Source: Betaproteobacteria bacterium
GTDB lineage: Bacteria; Pseudomonadota; Gammaproteobacteria; Burkholderiales; Burkholderiaceae_C
NCBI GenBank assembly: GCA_016716535.1
Contig: JADJWD010000002.1
Coordinates: 930,001 to 994,000 of the forward strand
Length of the DNA: 64,000 nt
Direction of reading: 5' to 3'
How positions within the stretch are numbered: position 1 is the stretch's first letter; each line of letters opens with the position of its first letter. Shown here in pieces: positions 44,743-52,067 of the stretch. The notes under the pieces were generated by a model. The model was given only the letters and a program-made list of their open reading frames with translations, was not told the DNA's origin and did not search any database. The position numbers and the translations under genes were made by a program.

Positions 44743-45827
44743 TCGACGCGACGCTCGGCCTCGCGCGCCCCGGCTTCACGCTCGACGTCTCGCTGTCGCT
44801 GCCGGCGCGCGGCGTCAGCGCGCTCTTCGGCCCCTCGGGCTGCGGCAAGACGACGGTGTTGCGCGCGCTGGCCGGCCTCACGCGCGCCGCCGGCCGCGTC
44901 GCGCTCGGTGACGAGGTCTGGCAGGACGACGCGCACGGCATCTTCGTGCCGACGCACCGCCGCGCCATCGGCTACGTCATCCAGGAGGCGGCGCTCTTCC
45001 CGCACCTCACGGTGCAGGGCAACCTCGACTACGCGCGCCGGCGTGCCGGCGGTGGCCGGGCGGTGGCGCTCGCGCCGCTGATCGACCTGCTCGGCATCGG
45101 CCCGCTGCTCACGCGCCGGCCCGACACACTCTCCGGCGGCGAGCGCCAGCGCGTCGCGATCGCGCGCGCACTGGCCGGCGCGCCGCGCCTCGTGCTGATG
45201 GACGAACCGCTGGCGGCGCTGGACGCAGCGCGCAAGGCCGAGGTGCTGCCGTATCTCGAAAGGCTGCACGCCGAACTCGCGATCCCGGTCGTCTACGTCA
45301 GCCACGCGCTCGACGAGGTGGCGCGGCTCGCGCACGACCTCGTGCTGATGGACGCCGGCCGCGTCGTCGCCGCCGGGCCGCTGGCCGACGTGATGGCGCG
45401 GCTCGACCTGCCCACCGCCCGCGGCGAGAGCGCCGGCGTCGTGCTCGATGCCGTCGTCGCCGAGCGCGACGCGACGTGGCAGCTCGCGCGGCTGCACGTC
45501 GGCGCACCGGCGGCCAAAGATGGCGACTTCACCCTCTGGGCGCGCGACCACGGCCTGCCCGTCGGTCGCGCGGTGCGCGTGCGCCTCCTGGCGCGCGACG
45601 TGAGCCTGGCGCGCGCACCGCAGACCGGCACCAGCATCGGCAACCAGTTGCGCGGCACCGTCGAGGCGATCGCCGACGACGAGCACCCGGCGCTGGCGCT
45701 GGTGCGCGTGCGCGTCGGCACGAGCCCCGTCGTCGCGCGGCTGACGCGCCGCTCGGCGCACGCGCTCGGGCTCGCGCCCGGCCTGCCGGTGTGGGCGCAG
45801 GTGAAGACCGTGGCGTTGATGGAATAG
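44739..45827 (+). CDS. modC: molybdate ABC transporter ATPase ModC
   Basis: ATPase of the molybdate importer. The 362-residue protein has Walker A FGPSGCGKTT (near residue 32), the Q-loop VIQEAALFPHLTV, signature LSGGERQRVAIARAL and Walker B LVLMDEPLAALD. A C-terminal MOP/TOBE regulatory domain (about 290-360, TSIGNQLRGTVEAIADDE) can bind molybdate. The ATG at 44739 overlaps the modB stop. Confidence 0.96.
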   Translation: MIDATLGLARPGFTLDVSLSLPARGVSALFGPSGCGKTTVLRALAGLTRAAGRVALGDEVWQDDAHGIFVPTHRRAIGYVIQEAALFPHLTVQGNLDYARRRAGGGRAVALAPLIDLLGIGPLLTRRPDTLSGGERQRVAIARALAGAPRLVLMDEPLAALDAARKAEVLPYLERLHAELAIPVVYVSHALDEVARLAHDLVLMDAGRVVAAGPLADVMARLDLPTARGESAGVVLDAVVAERDATWQLARLHVGAPAAKDGDFTLWARDHGLPVGRAVRVRLLARDVSLARAPQTGTSIGNQLRGTVEAIADDEHPALALVRVRVGTSPVVARLTRRSAHALGLAPGLPVWAQVKTVALME

Positions 45828-45849
45828 CCGGCGGACAGCGCGACACGCC

Positions 45850-46641
45850 ATGCCGCACGGATCGCTCCTCAGTGCCGAGCTGAAACTCGCCGGCCGCCTC
45901 GACGCGCGCTTCTTCGCGCTGCTCGACGCGCTGAAGCAGACCGGCTCGATCAACCGCGCCGCGCGCACCGCCGGCCTCAGCTACAAGGGCGCGTGGCTGC
46001 TGCTCGAGACGGCCGGCAACCTCGCGCACGCGCCGCTCGTCGAAACCGCCACCGGCGGCGCCGGCGGCGGCGGCACCCGCCTCACCGAGGCGGCGCTCGC
46101 GCTGCTCGCCGCGTGGCAGCAGCTGCGCGCCGAACACGACGAATTCATCCGCGCGCAGGAGGCGCGCCTGGCCAGCATGCCGGCCCTGCATGGGCTCTTG
46201 AGGAGGATGTCGATGAAGACCAGCGCCCGCAACCAGTTCGCCGGCACCGTCGCTGCGCTCGAAGTGGGGCCGGTGTCGGCCGAGGTGACGATCGCGCTGC
46301 GCGGCGGCGGCGAGATCACCGCGACGATGACCAGCGCCGCGGCGAAACGACTGAAGCTGAAGAAGGGCAAGGAGGCGCTGGCGCTCGTCAAGGCCCCGGC
46401 GATCGTGCTCGTCACCGACTTCGCCGGCTGGCAACTCTCCGCACGCAACCAGCTCGCCGGCACCGTCTCGCGCATCGAGCGCGGCGCGGTGTCGTCGCTG
46501 GTCGTGCTGACGCTGCCGGGCGGTGCCGCGGTCACCGCGACGATCACCAATGAAAGCGTCGAGGCGCTGGGCCTCGCGGTCGGTACGCCGGCGACGGCGG
46601 TGTTCAAGGCCTACTCGGTGCTCGTGGCCGCACAACCTTGA
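45850..46641 (+). CDS. modE: molybdate-responsive transcriptional regulator ModE
   Basis: DNA-binding regulator that represses molybdate uptake genes when bound to molybdate or tungstate. The 263-residue protein has an N-terminal LysR-like winged helix (ALKQTGSINRAARTAGLSYKGAWLLLETAGNL, about residues 26-57) and two C-terminal MOP/TOBE repeats, each beginning SARNQ (near 122 and 196). It sits just after modC instead of being divergent from modA as in E. coli, so it may regulate its own transcription unit. Confidence 0.95.
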   Translation: MPHGSLLSAELKLAGRLDARFFALLDALKQTGSINRAARTAGLSYKGAWLLLETAGNLAHAPLVETATGGAGGGGTRLTEAALALLAAWQQLRAEHDEFIRAQEARLASMPALHGLLRRMSMKTSARNQFAGTVAALEVGPVSAEVTIALRGGGEITATMTSAAAKRLKLKKGKEALALVKAPAIVLVTDFAGWQLSARNQLAGTVSRIERGAVSSLVVLTLPGGAAVTATITNESVEALGLAVGTPATAVFKAYSVLVAAQP

Positions 46642-46780
46642 TGCACGGGCTCGATGCAGGGCCTCGATCGCGCAGCCTCGGGGCGCGCAACCGCGAACAA
46701 GTGCCCGCACGCGAATCGTCGTTGCCGCAATGAGACCCCTGCGCTAAGCTCGACCGACCACGAGACGGAGGGGGCAACCG

Positions 46781-47533
46781 ATGGATGCATTGACGGGCTC
46801 GGCCGCAGGCGCGCAGGTGCGCACGGTGGATGCGGGGCGCGGCGTCGCCTGGTGGAGCGAGGCGTGGGCGCTGTTCATGAAGGCGGCGGGCCTGTGGATC
46901 GTGCTGGCGATCGTGCTCATCATCATCTTCGTCGTGCTGTCGTTCATCCCGATCCTCGGCGGCCTGGCGCTGGCGCTCGTGCTGCCGGTGTTCGTCGGCA
47001 GCTGGATGCTGGCGGCGCGCAAGGTCGAGCAGGGCGGCACGCTCGAGGTCGGTGACCTCTTCAGCTGCTTCCAGGGCGAACGGCTGACGCCGCTGTTGAT
47101 CCTGGGCGCGCTGGTGCTGGCCGCCGGCATCGTCATCGGCATCGTCGTCGGCGCACTCGGCATGGGCGCGGTGTTCGGCGGCGTCGCCAGCGGCATGGCC
47201 GGCAGCGGCGGCGGCCTGATGGCGTCGCTCGGCGCCGGCATGCTGGCGCTGCTGGCAGGCCTCGTGCTCGGCTTGCTGCTGACGATGGCCACCTGGTTCG
47301 CGCCGGCGCTCGTGGTCTTCGACGGCGTCGCGCCGGTCGACGCGGTGAAGGCGAGTTTCGCGGCGAGCCTGAAGAACATCGGCGCCTTCATCGTCTGGAG
47401 CCTGCTGTACCTGGTGGCCGCGTTCGTCGCGTCGATCCCGTTCGGGCTCGGCTGGATCGTGCTGGCGCCGCTGGTGCTGCTGACGGCGTACATCGCCTAC
47501 AAGGACATCTTCGGCGCCACGCCGGCCACTTGA
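46781..47533 (+). CDS. BPSS1780-family membrane protein
   Basis: Integral membrane protein of unknown function, 250 residues. It has five or six hydrophobic segments (IVLAIVLIIIFVVLSFIPILGG, LILGALVLAAGIVIGIVVGA and others) and the family segment DLFSCFQGERLTPLL. The pattern matches a conserved Burkholderiales membrane protein usually named after BPSS1780. GGAGGGGG precedes the ATG. Its stop overlaps the next start (TGATG). The preceding 139 bases after modE hold no other gene I can see. Confidence 0.78.
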   Translation: MDALTGSAAGAQVRTVDAGRGVAWWSEAWALFMKAAGLWIVLAIVLIIIFVVLSFIPILGGLALALVLPVFVGSWMLAARKVEQGGTLEVGDLFSCFQGERLTPLLILGALVLAAGIVIGIVVGALGMGAVFGGVASGMAGSGGGLMASLGAGMLALLAGLVLGLLLTMATWFAPALVVFDGVAPVDAVKASFAASLKNIGAFIVWSLLYLVAAFVASIPFGLGWIVLAPLVLLTAYIAYKDIFGATPAT

Positions 47534-47937
47534 TGAGCGGCATGACCCGCCTGCTCATCAGCTCCGGCTCCACGTTCGAAGCCGAGATCGGCTACAGCCG
47601 CGCCGTGCGGCAGGACCCGTGGGTCTTCGTCTCCGGCACCACCGGCTTCGACTACGCGCGCATGACGATCGCCGACAGCGTCGAGGCGCAGGCCGAGCAG
47701 TGCCTGAAGAACATCGAGGCGGCGCTTGAGCAGGCCGAGGCGACGCTCGCCGACGTCGTGCGCGTCGTCTACGTGCTGCCCGACTCGGCCGACTTCCCGC
47801 GCTGCTGGCCGGCGCTGCGCAAAGCCTTCGCCGACGTGCGCCCGGCGGCGATGATGATCTCCGCGGGCCTGGCCGACCCGCGCATGAAGATCGAGATCGA
47901 GGTGACGGCGCTGAAGCGGGGGCAGGCGGGGGCGTAG
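47533..47937 (+). CDS. RidA/YjgF-family protein
   Basis: Member of the RidA/YjgF/UK114 fold, 134 residues. Some RidA proteins hydrolyse reactive enamine/imine intermediates; the function of this subgroup is not established. Motifs include YSRAVRQDPWVFVSGTTGFD, VEAQAEQCLKNIEAALEQAEATLADVVRVVYVLPD and VRPAAMMISAGLADPRMKIEIEVTA. The canonical RidA active-site Arg region is only partly retained (MISAGLADPRMKIE). The start overlaps the upstream stop; an ATG at 47542 is an alternative. Confidence 0.88.
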   Translation: MSGMTRLLISSGSTFEAEIGYSRAVRQDPWVFVSGTTGFDYARMTIADSVEAQAEQCLKNIEAALEQAEATLADVVRVVYVLPDSADFPRCWPALRKAFADVRPAAMMISAGLADPRMKIEIEVTALKRGQAGA

Positions 47938-47950
47938 CGCCGGCTGCGAG

Positions 47951-48040
47951 TGGCGGAAGAGGTGAGATTCGAACTCACGGAGGGCGTGAACCCTCGCCGG
48001 TTTTCAAGACCGGTGCCTTAAACCGCTCGGCCACTCTTCC
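47951..48040 (-). tRNA. tRNA-Ser (anticodon TGA)
   Basis: 90-base tRNA with acceptor stem GGAAGAG/CTCTTCC, discriminator G and encoded CCA. The D-arm is GAGCGGTTTAAGG; the anticodon stem CCGGT/ACCGG carries loop CTTGAAA, anticodon TGA. The long variable arm (GAGGGTTCACGCCCTC) is class II and specific to serine, and the T-loop is TTCGAAT. All arms pair. Confidence 0.95.
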
Positions 48041-48123
48041 TTGTTCACGCTCGGCTTGCGCCGAACCGCGACAGCGCCGCGATTCTGCCAGCCCGCCGCG
48101 CCCGGGCGGCGCGCCTGCCGTGG

Positions 48124-48948
48124 CTAGGGGCCCGGCCGCTGATGCCTTTCGCACGGCACCTGCACGCGCTCGCGCCGGCCGCCGTCGACGCGCACCGCGG
48201 TCAGCGCGCCGCCCCAGACGCAGCCGGTGTCCAGCGCGAGCAGATCCGGCCGCTCGACGTAGCCGAGCGTGCTCCAGTGACCGCAGGCGATCGGCTGGCC
48301 GGCGGTGCGGCGGCCGGGCACGTCGAACCACGGCCACATGCCCGGCGGCGCGGCGCCGGCGCCTTCCTTGGTCTTCAGGTCGAGCTCACCTTCGGCGCTG
48401 CAAAAGCGGATGCGCGTCAGCACGTTGACGACGAAGCGCCAGCGCTCGATGCCGTCGAGGCCCGCCGACCAGCGCGCTGGCGTGTCGCCGTACATCGCGT
48501 GCAGGAAGTCGCCGAGCCCCGGGCCGCGCAGCATCGCGGCCACTTCGCCGGCCAGCGCCAGCGTGTCGCCGGCTGTCCACTGCGGCACGACGCCCGCGTG
48601 CACGCAAAGCCACCCGGCCGCTTCGCAGGCCAGCGGCCGCCGGCGCAGCCAGTCGAGGTGCGCGCCGCGATCGGTGTCGTCGAGCACGTCGCCGAAGGTG
48701 TCGCCGCGGTGCAGCGTGCGCGCGCCCGCCGCCACCGCGAGCAGGTGCAAGTCGTGGTTGCCGAGCAGGCACGTCGCCGCGTCGCCGAAGCCGCGCAGGC
48801 GCTTCAGCACCTGCAGCGAGCCGGGCCCCCGGTTGACGAGGTCGCCGAGCACGACGAGCCGCGCGCGCGAAGGCGAGAAGCCGATCGTCGCCAGCAGCCG
48901 TTCGAGGGCGTCGTCGCAGCCTTGCAGATCGCCGACGAGGTAGAGCAT
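48124..48948 (-). CDS. apaH: symmetrical bis(5'-nucleosyl)-tetraphosphatase ApaH
   Basis: Hydrolyses Ap4A to two ADP; also removes Np4 caps from RNA in enteric bacteria. The 274-residue phosphoesterase has GDLQGCDDALERLL, LVVLGDLVNRGPGS, CLLGNHDLHLLAV and CVHAGVVPQWT, the complete metal-binding set. C-terminal FDVPGRRTAGQPIACGHWSTLGYVERPDLLALDTGCVWGGALTAVR is family-typical. It converges on the serine tRNA region and is divergent from the CorC/HlyC-type gene. Confidence 0.95.
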   Translation of the reverse strand: MLYLVGDLQGCDDALERLLATIGFSPSRARLVVLGDLVNRGPGSLQVLKRLRGFGDAATCLLGNHDLHLLAVAAGARTLHRGDTFGDVLDDTDRGAHLDWLRRRPLACEAAGWLCVHAGVVPQWTAGDTLALAGEVAAMLRGPGLGDFLHAMYGDTPARWSAGLDGIERWRFVVNVLTRIRFCSAEGELDLKTKEGAGAAPPGMWPWFDVPGRRTAGQPIACGHWSTLGYVERPDLLALDTGCVWGGALTAVRVDGGRRERVQVPCERHQRPGP

Positions 48949-49028
48949 GCGGCGATTCTGCTACGCTGCCGGCCCCGTCTCGTCCCTGTCGCCCCGCAGC
49001 CGCGCGCCCCAGCGCGGCGCGGCGTGCG

Positions 49029-50348
49029 ATGCGCATGGAACCCACGCTCGTCGTCCTGCTGATCCTGATCAACGGCCTGTTCGCCATGTCGGAGATGGCG
49101 TTGTCGGCCAGCCGCAAGGCGCGTCTGCAGGTCATGGTCGAGGCCGGCGAGAGCGGCGCGCAGGCCGCGATGGACCTGCACGAGCACCCGACGAAGTTCC
49201 TCTCGACGGTGCAGATCGGCATCACCTCGATCGGCGTGCTCAACGGCATCGTCGGCGAGGCGGCGTTCGCCGCGCCGCTGGCGGCCTGGCTCACAACGCA
49301 GTTCGACATCGGCGTGGTGTACGCGGGCTACGCCGCCACCGGCCTCGTCGTCGTGCTGATCACGGTGCTGACGATCATCTTCGGCGAACTGGTGCCCAAG
49401 CGCCTCGGCCAGCTCTACCCGGAGACGGTGGCGCGGCTCGTTGCGCCGCCGATGATGGCGCTGTCCACTGCGACGCGGCCGCTGGTCAGCCTGCTGAGCC
49501 TGTCCACCGAAGCGGTGCTGCGGCTCATCGGCATCCGCGGCGACAAGGCGCGCGCCGTCACCGAGGAGGAGATCGCCGCCAGCCTGGAGGAGGGCGTCGA
49601 CGCCGGCATCATCGAACGCCAGGAGCACCAGATGGTGCGCAACGTCTTCCGCCTCGACGACCGGCAGATCGGCTCGATGATGATCCCGCGCGCCGAGATC
49701 CAGTGGCTCGACGTGGATGGCCCGCTCGACACGCTGGTGCAGCGCGCCACCGAGAGCGGCCACACGCGGCTGCCGGTGTGCCGCGGCTCGCTGGACGACG
49801 TGGTCGGCGTGCTTGGCCTGCACCGGCTGCTGCCGCCGCTGGCGCGCGGCGAGACGCCGGACATCGCCGCGCTGATCGAGGCGCCGGTGTTCGTGCCCGA
49901 GACGCTGTCGGGCATGGAACTGCTCGACCACTTCCGCAGCACCAGCACCGAGCTGGTGTTCGTCGTCGACGAGTACGGCGCCGTGCAGGGCGTGATCACC
50001 GAGCGCGACCTGCTCGAGGCGATCACCGGCGAGTTCGCCGCGCCCGCCGACGGCGACGCCTGGGCCGTGCGCCGGCCCGACGGCAGCTGGCTGATGGACG
50101 GCCTGATCCCGGTGCCCGAGCTGAAGGACCGGCTCGAGCTGCGCGAGCTGCCCGAAGAGGACCGCGGCCGCTACAACACGCTGGCCGGCATGATCATGCT
50201 GCTGCTCGGCCGCCTGCCGCGCACTGCCGACACCGTGCAGTGGAGCGGCTGGCGCTTCGAGGTCGTCGATCTCGACGGCAAGCGCGTTGACAAGGTGCTC
50301 GTCGCGCCCGCCGACCAGCCTTCCATTCCCGCTGGAGAAACCGTTTGA
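49029..50348 (+). CDS. hemolysin family membrane protein (DUF21-CBS-CorC_HlyC)
   Basis: Inner-membrane protein of 439 residues related to TlyC/YtfL and to magnesium/cobalt efflux proteins. Domains: DUF21/CNNM transmembrane part (1-190, LLILINGLFAMSEMALSASRKARLQ, GITSIGVLNGIVGEAA, IIFGELVPKRLG); two CBS repeats (about 200-345, MIPRAEIQWLDVD and FVVDEYGAVQGVITERDLLEAITGEF); C-terminal CorC_HlyC domain (350-430, TLAGMIMLLLGRLP). Transport substrate unknown. Its stop overlaps the TTG start of the next gene. Confidence 0.92.
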   Translation: MRMEPTLVVLLILINGLFAMSEMALSASRKARLQVMVEAGESGAQAAMDLHEHPTKFLSTVQIGITSIGVLNGIVGEAAFAAPLAAWLTTQFDIGVVYAGYAATGLVVVLITVLTIIFGELVPKRLGQLYPETVARLVAPPMMALSTATRPLVSLLSLSTEAVLRLIGIRGDKARAVTEEEIAASLEEGVDAGIIERQEHQMVRNVFRLDDRQIGSMMIPRAEIQWLDVDGPLDTLVQRATESGHTRLPVCRGSLDDVVGVLGLHRLLPPLARGETPDIAALIEAPVFVPETLSGMELLDHFRSTSTELVFVVDEYGAVQGVITERDLLEAITGEFAAPADGDAWAVRRPDGSWLMDGLIPVPELKDRLELRELPEEDRGRYNTLAGMIMLLLGRLPRTADTVQWSGWRFEVVDLDGKRVDKVLVAPADQPSIPAGETV

Positions 50349-51157
50349 TCAACCCGAGCCTGCACCGCCAACCGGTGCCGCTGGACCCGCAGAAGCACCG
50401 CGCGCTGAAGGTCACGTTCCCTGCCACCGACATGTCGATGGCGTCGCGGCTGAACGCCATCTTCGTGGCCGCCAACGAATTCACCGAGGCCTGCAAGGAG
50501 TACCCGGTGGTCTTCGTGCGCGCCGGCGGCGGCGGTGACAAGGCGCGCGAGCCGGTGGCGCCGATCGCCGTGCTCGGCGTCGTCCCCGAGCAGAACCTGT
50601 ACCTCACCGGCGCGGCCGGCCCCGGCCAGCCGCGCGGCTGGCGCGCGCACTACAAGCCCGCGTTGCTGCAGGCGTATCCGTTCTGTCTCGCCCGGCTGGA
50701 CGAAGAGCGCTTCGCGGTGTGCGTGGACGGCGCCCAGCCGGGCACCGATGGCTTCAGCAATGCCGATGGCGCCAACAGCGCCGATAGCACCGATGCCGCC
50801 GACGGCCAGGCGCTCTTCGATGCGAACGGCGAGCCGACCGAGTTCCTGAAGACGATGCGCCAGCACCTCGAAGCTTTCGAAGGCGCCGTGCAGGCGACGC
50901 GCGCCTTCGGCCAGCGGCTGCTCGAACTGGACCTGCTGCGCGACATGCGCTTCGACGCGACGATGACCGACGGCCGCAAGCACACCGTCGACGGCTTCCT
51001 TGCCGTCGACCAGAAGAAGACGCTGGCGCTGCCCGACAGCGTCGTCGGCGAACTGCACCGCAACGGCATGCTCGGGCTGATCCAGATGCACTGGGCATCG
51101 CTGTCGCTGATGCGGCGGCTGGTCGACTGGCATCTGCAGCCGCCGCCGGCCGGCTAA
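50345..51157 (+). CDS. SapC family protein
   Basis: 270-residue protein of the SapC family (named from Campylobacter S-layer loci); its cellular role is not established. Diagnostic segments are FVAANEFTEACKEYPVVF, PIAVLGVVPEQNLYL, WRAHYKPALLQAYPFCLAR and the C-terminal VDQKKTLALPDSVVGELHRNGMLGLIQMHWASLSLMRRLVDW. The central GANSADSTDAADG is a disordered loop. It starts at TTG, overlapping the preceding stop; GGAG lies about 10 bases before it. Confidence 0.85.
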   Translation: MINPSLHRQPVPLDPQKHRALKVTFPATDMSMASRLNAIFVAANEFTEACKEYPVVFVRAGGGGDKAREPVAPIAVLGVVPEQNLYLTGAAGPGQPRGWRAHYKPALLQAYPFCLARLDEERFAVCVDGAQPGTDGFSNADGANSADSTDAADGQALFDANGEPTEFLKTMRQHLEAFEGAVQATRAFGQRLLELDLLRDMRFDATMTDGRKHTVDGFLAVDQKKTLALPDSVVGELHRNGMLGLIQMHWASLSLMRRLVDWHLQPPPAG

Positions 51158-51201
51158 CGGTTCACGGCTGACGGCGGCCCCAGGGCCGGGACGGAGGCCG
51201 T

Positions 51202-51960
51202 TCAACCCGCCGCGGTGCGGCCGCACACCGGGCACGCCGCTTGCCGCTCGATCCGAATGTCGTCCCAACGCATAGCGCGCGCGTCGAGCATCAGCAACCG
51301 GCCGGCGAGCGACGAGCCGATGCCGGCCAGCAGCTTCAGCGCTTCGGCCGCCTGCGTCGTGCCGATGATGCCCACCAGCGGCGCGAACACGCCCATCGTC
51401 GCGCAGGCCGTCTCTTCGTAGGCGGCATCGGGCGGGAAGAGGCAGGCGTAGCAAGGGTGCTTTCCGTCGCGGCTGTCGTAGACCGAAACCTGGCCGTCGA
51501 AGCCGATGGCCGCGCCGCTGACCAGCGGCTTGCGTGCCCGCACGCAGGCGGCGTTGACGGCGTGCCGCGTCGCGAAGTTGTCGGTGCAGTCGAGCACCAC
51601 GTCGGCCTCGGCCACCCACTCGGCGAGCAGTGCCGCGTCGGCGCGCCGCTGCAGCGCGCGCACCTGCACGTCGGGGTTGATCGCGGCGATCGTCTGCCGC
51701 GCCGAGTCGGCCTTCGGCAGGCCGACGCGCGCGAGGTTGTGCGCGATCTGCCGCTGCAGGTTGGTGAGGTCGACGGTGTCGTGATCGACGAGCGTGAGCC
51801 GGCCGACGCCGGCGGTGCCCAGGTACAGCGCGACCGGCGAGCCGAGGCCGCCGGCGCCGATGACGAGCGCGTGCGAGTCCAGCAGGCGCTGCTGGCCCTC
51901 GATGCCGATGTCGTCGAGCAGCACGTGGCGCGAATATCGCAGCAACTGGTCGTCGTTCAT
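51202..51960 (-). CDS. MoeB/ThiF/HesA-family sulfur-carrier adenylyltransferase
   Basis: E1-like enzyme that adenylates the C-terminal Gly-Gly of MoaD/ThiS-type sulfur carriers. The 252-residue protein has RYSRHVLLDDIGIEGQQRLL, the nucleotide site VIGAGGLGSPVALYLGTAGVG, DLTNLQRQ and DCTDNFATRHAVN. Zinc cysteines are CYAC near residue 173 and CPVC near the C-terminus. No rhodanese domain is fused. It is divergent from the TonB receptor. In this setting the likely partner is the MoaD-like protein at 54633-54896 rather than general molybdopterin or thiamine synthesis, but that is inference. Confidence 0.88.
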   Translation of the reverse strand: MNDDQLLRYSRHVLLDDIGIEGQQRLLDSHALVIGAGGLGSPVALYLGTAGVGRLTLVDHDTVDLTNLQRQIAHNLARVGLPKADSARQTIAAINPDVQVRALQRRADAALLAEWVAEADVVLDCTDNFATRHAVNAACVRARKPLVSGAAIGFDGQVSVYDSRDGKHPCYACLFPPDAAYEETACATMGVFAPLVGIIGTTQAAEALKLLAGIGSSLAGRLLMLDARAMRWDDIRIERQAACPVCGRTAAG

Positions 51961-52031
51961 GGGGCCGATTCTGCGGCCGCCCGGGCCGCGCGCTGTCCAT
52001 GTCGGTGCCGTGGCGGGGCTTGCCCTAGCTT

Positions 52032-52064
52032 GGCGGACAGGGGCACGTCCTGGGAAAGTCCGCC
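52032..52064 (+). promoter_or_regulatory. leader inverted repeat before the TonB-dependent receptor
   Basis: GGCGGAC (52032-52038) and GTCCGCC (52058-52064) can form a 7-bp hairpin whose right arm lies between the ribosome site (GGGAAAG) and the ATG. GGAC in the left arm can alternatively pair with GTCC at 52047-52050. It may affect translation initiation. No known metal or cobalamin riboswitch pattern is visible. Confidence 0.3.
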
Positions 52065-52067
52065 GCC

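Noticed and set aside
51961..52067. Cobalamin or molybdenum-cofactor riboswitch before the receptor
   Set aside because: The leader is only about 107 bases and lacks the conserved B12-box or Moco aptamer elements; only simple inverted repeats are present.
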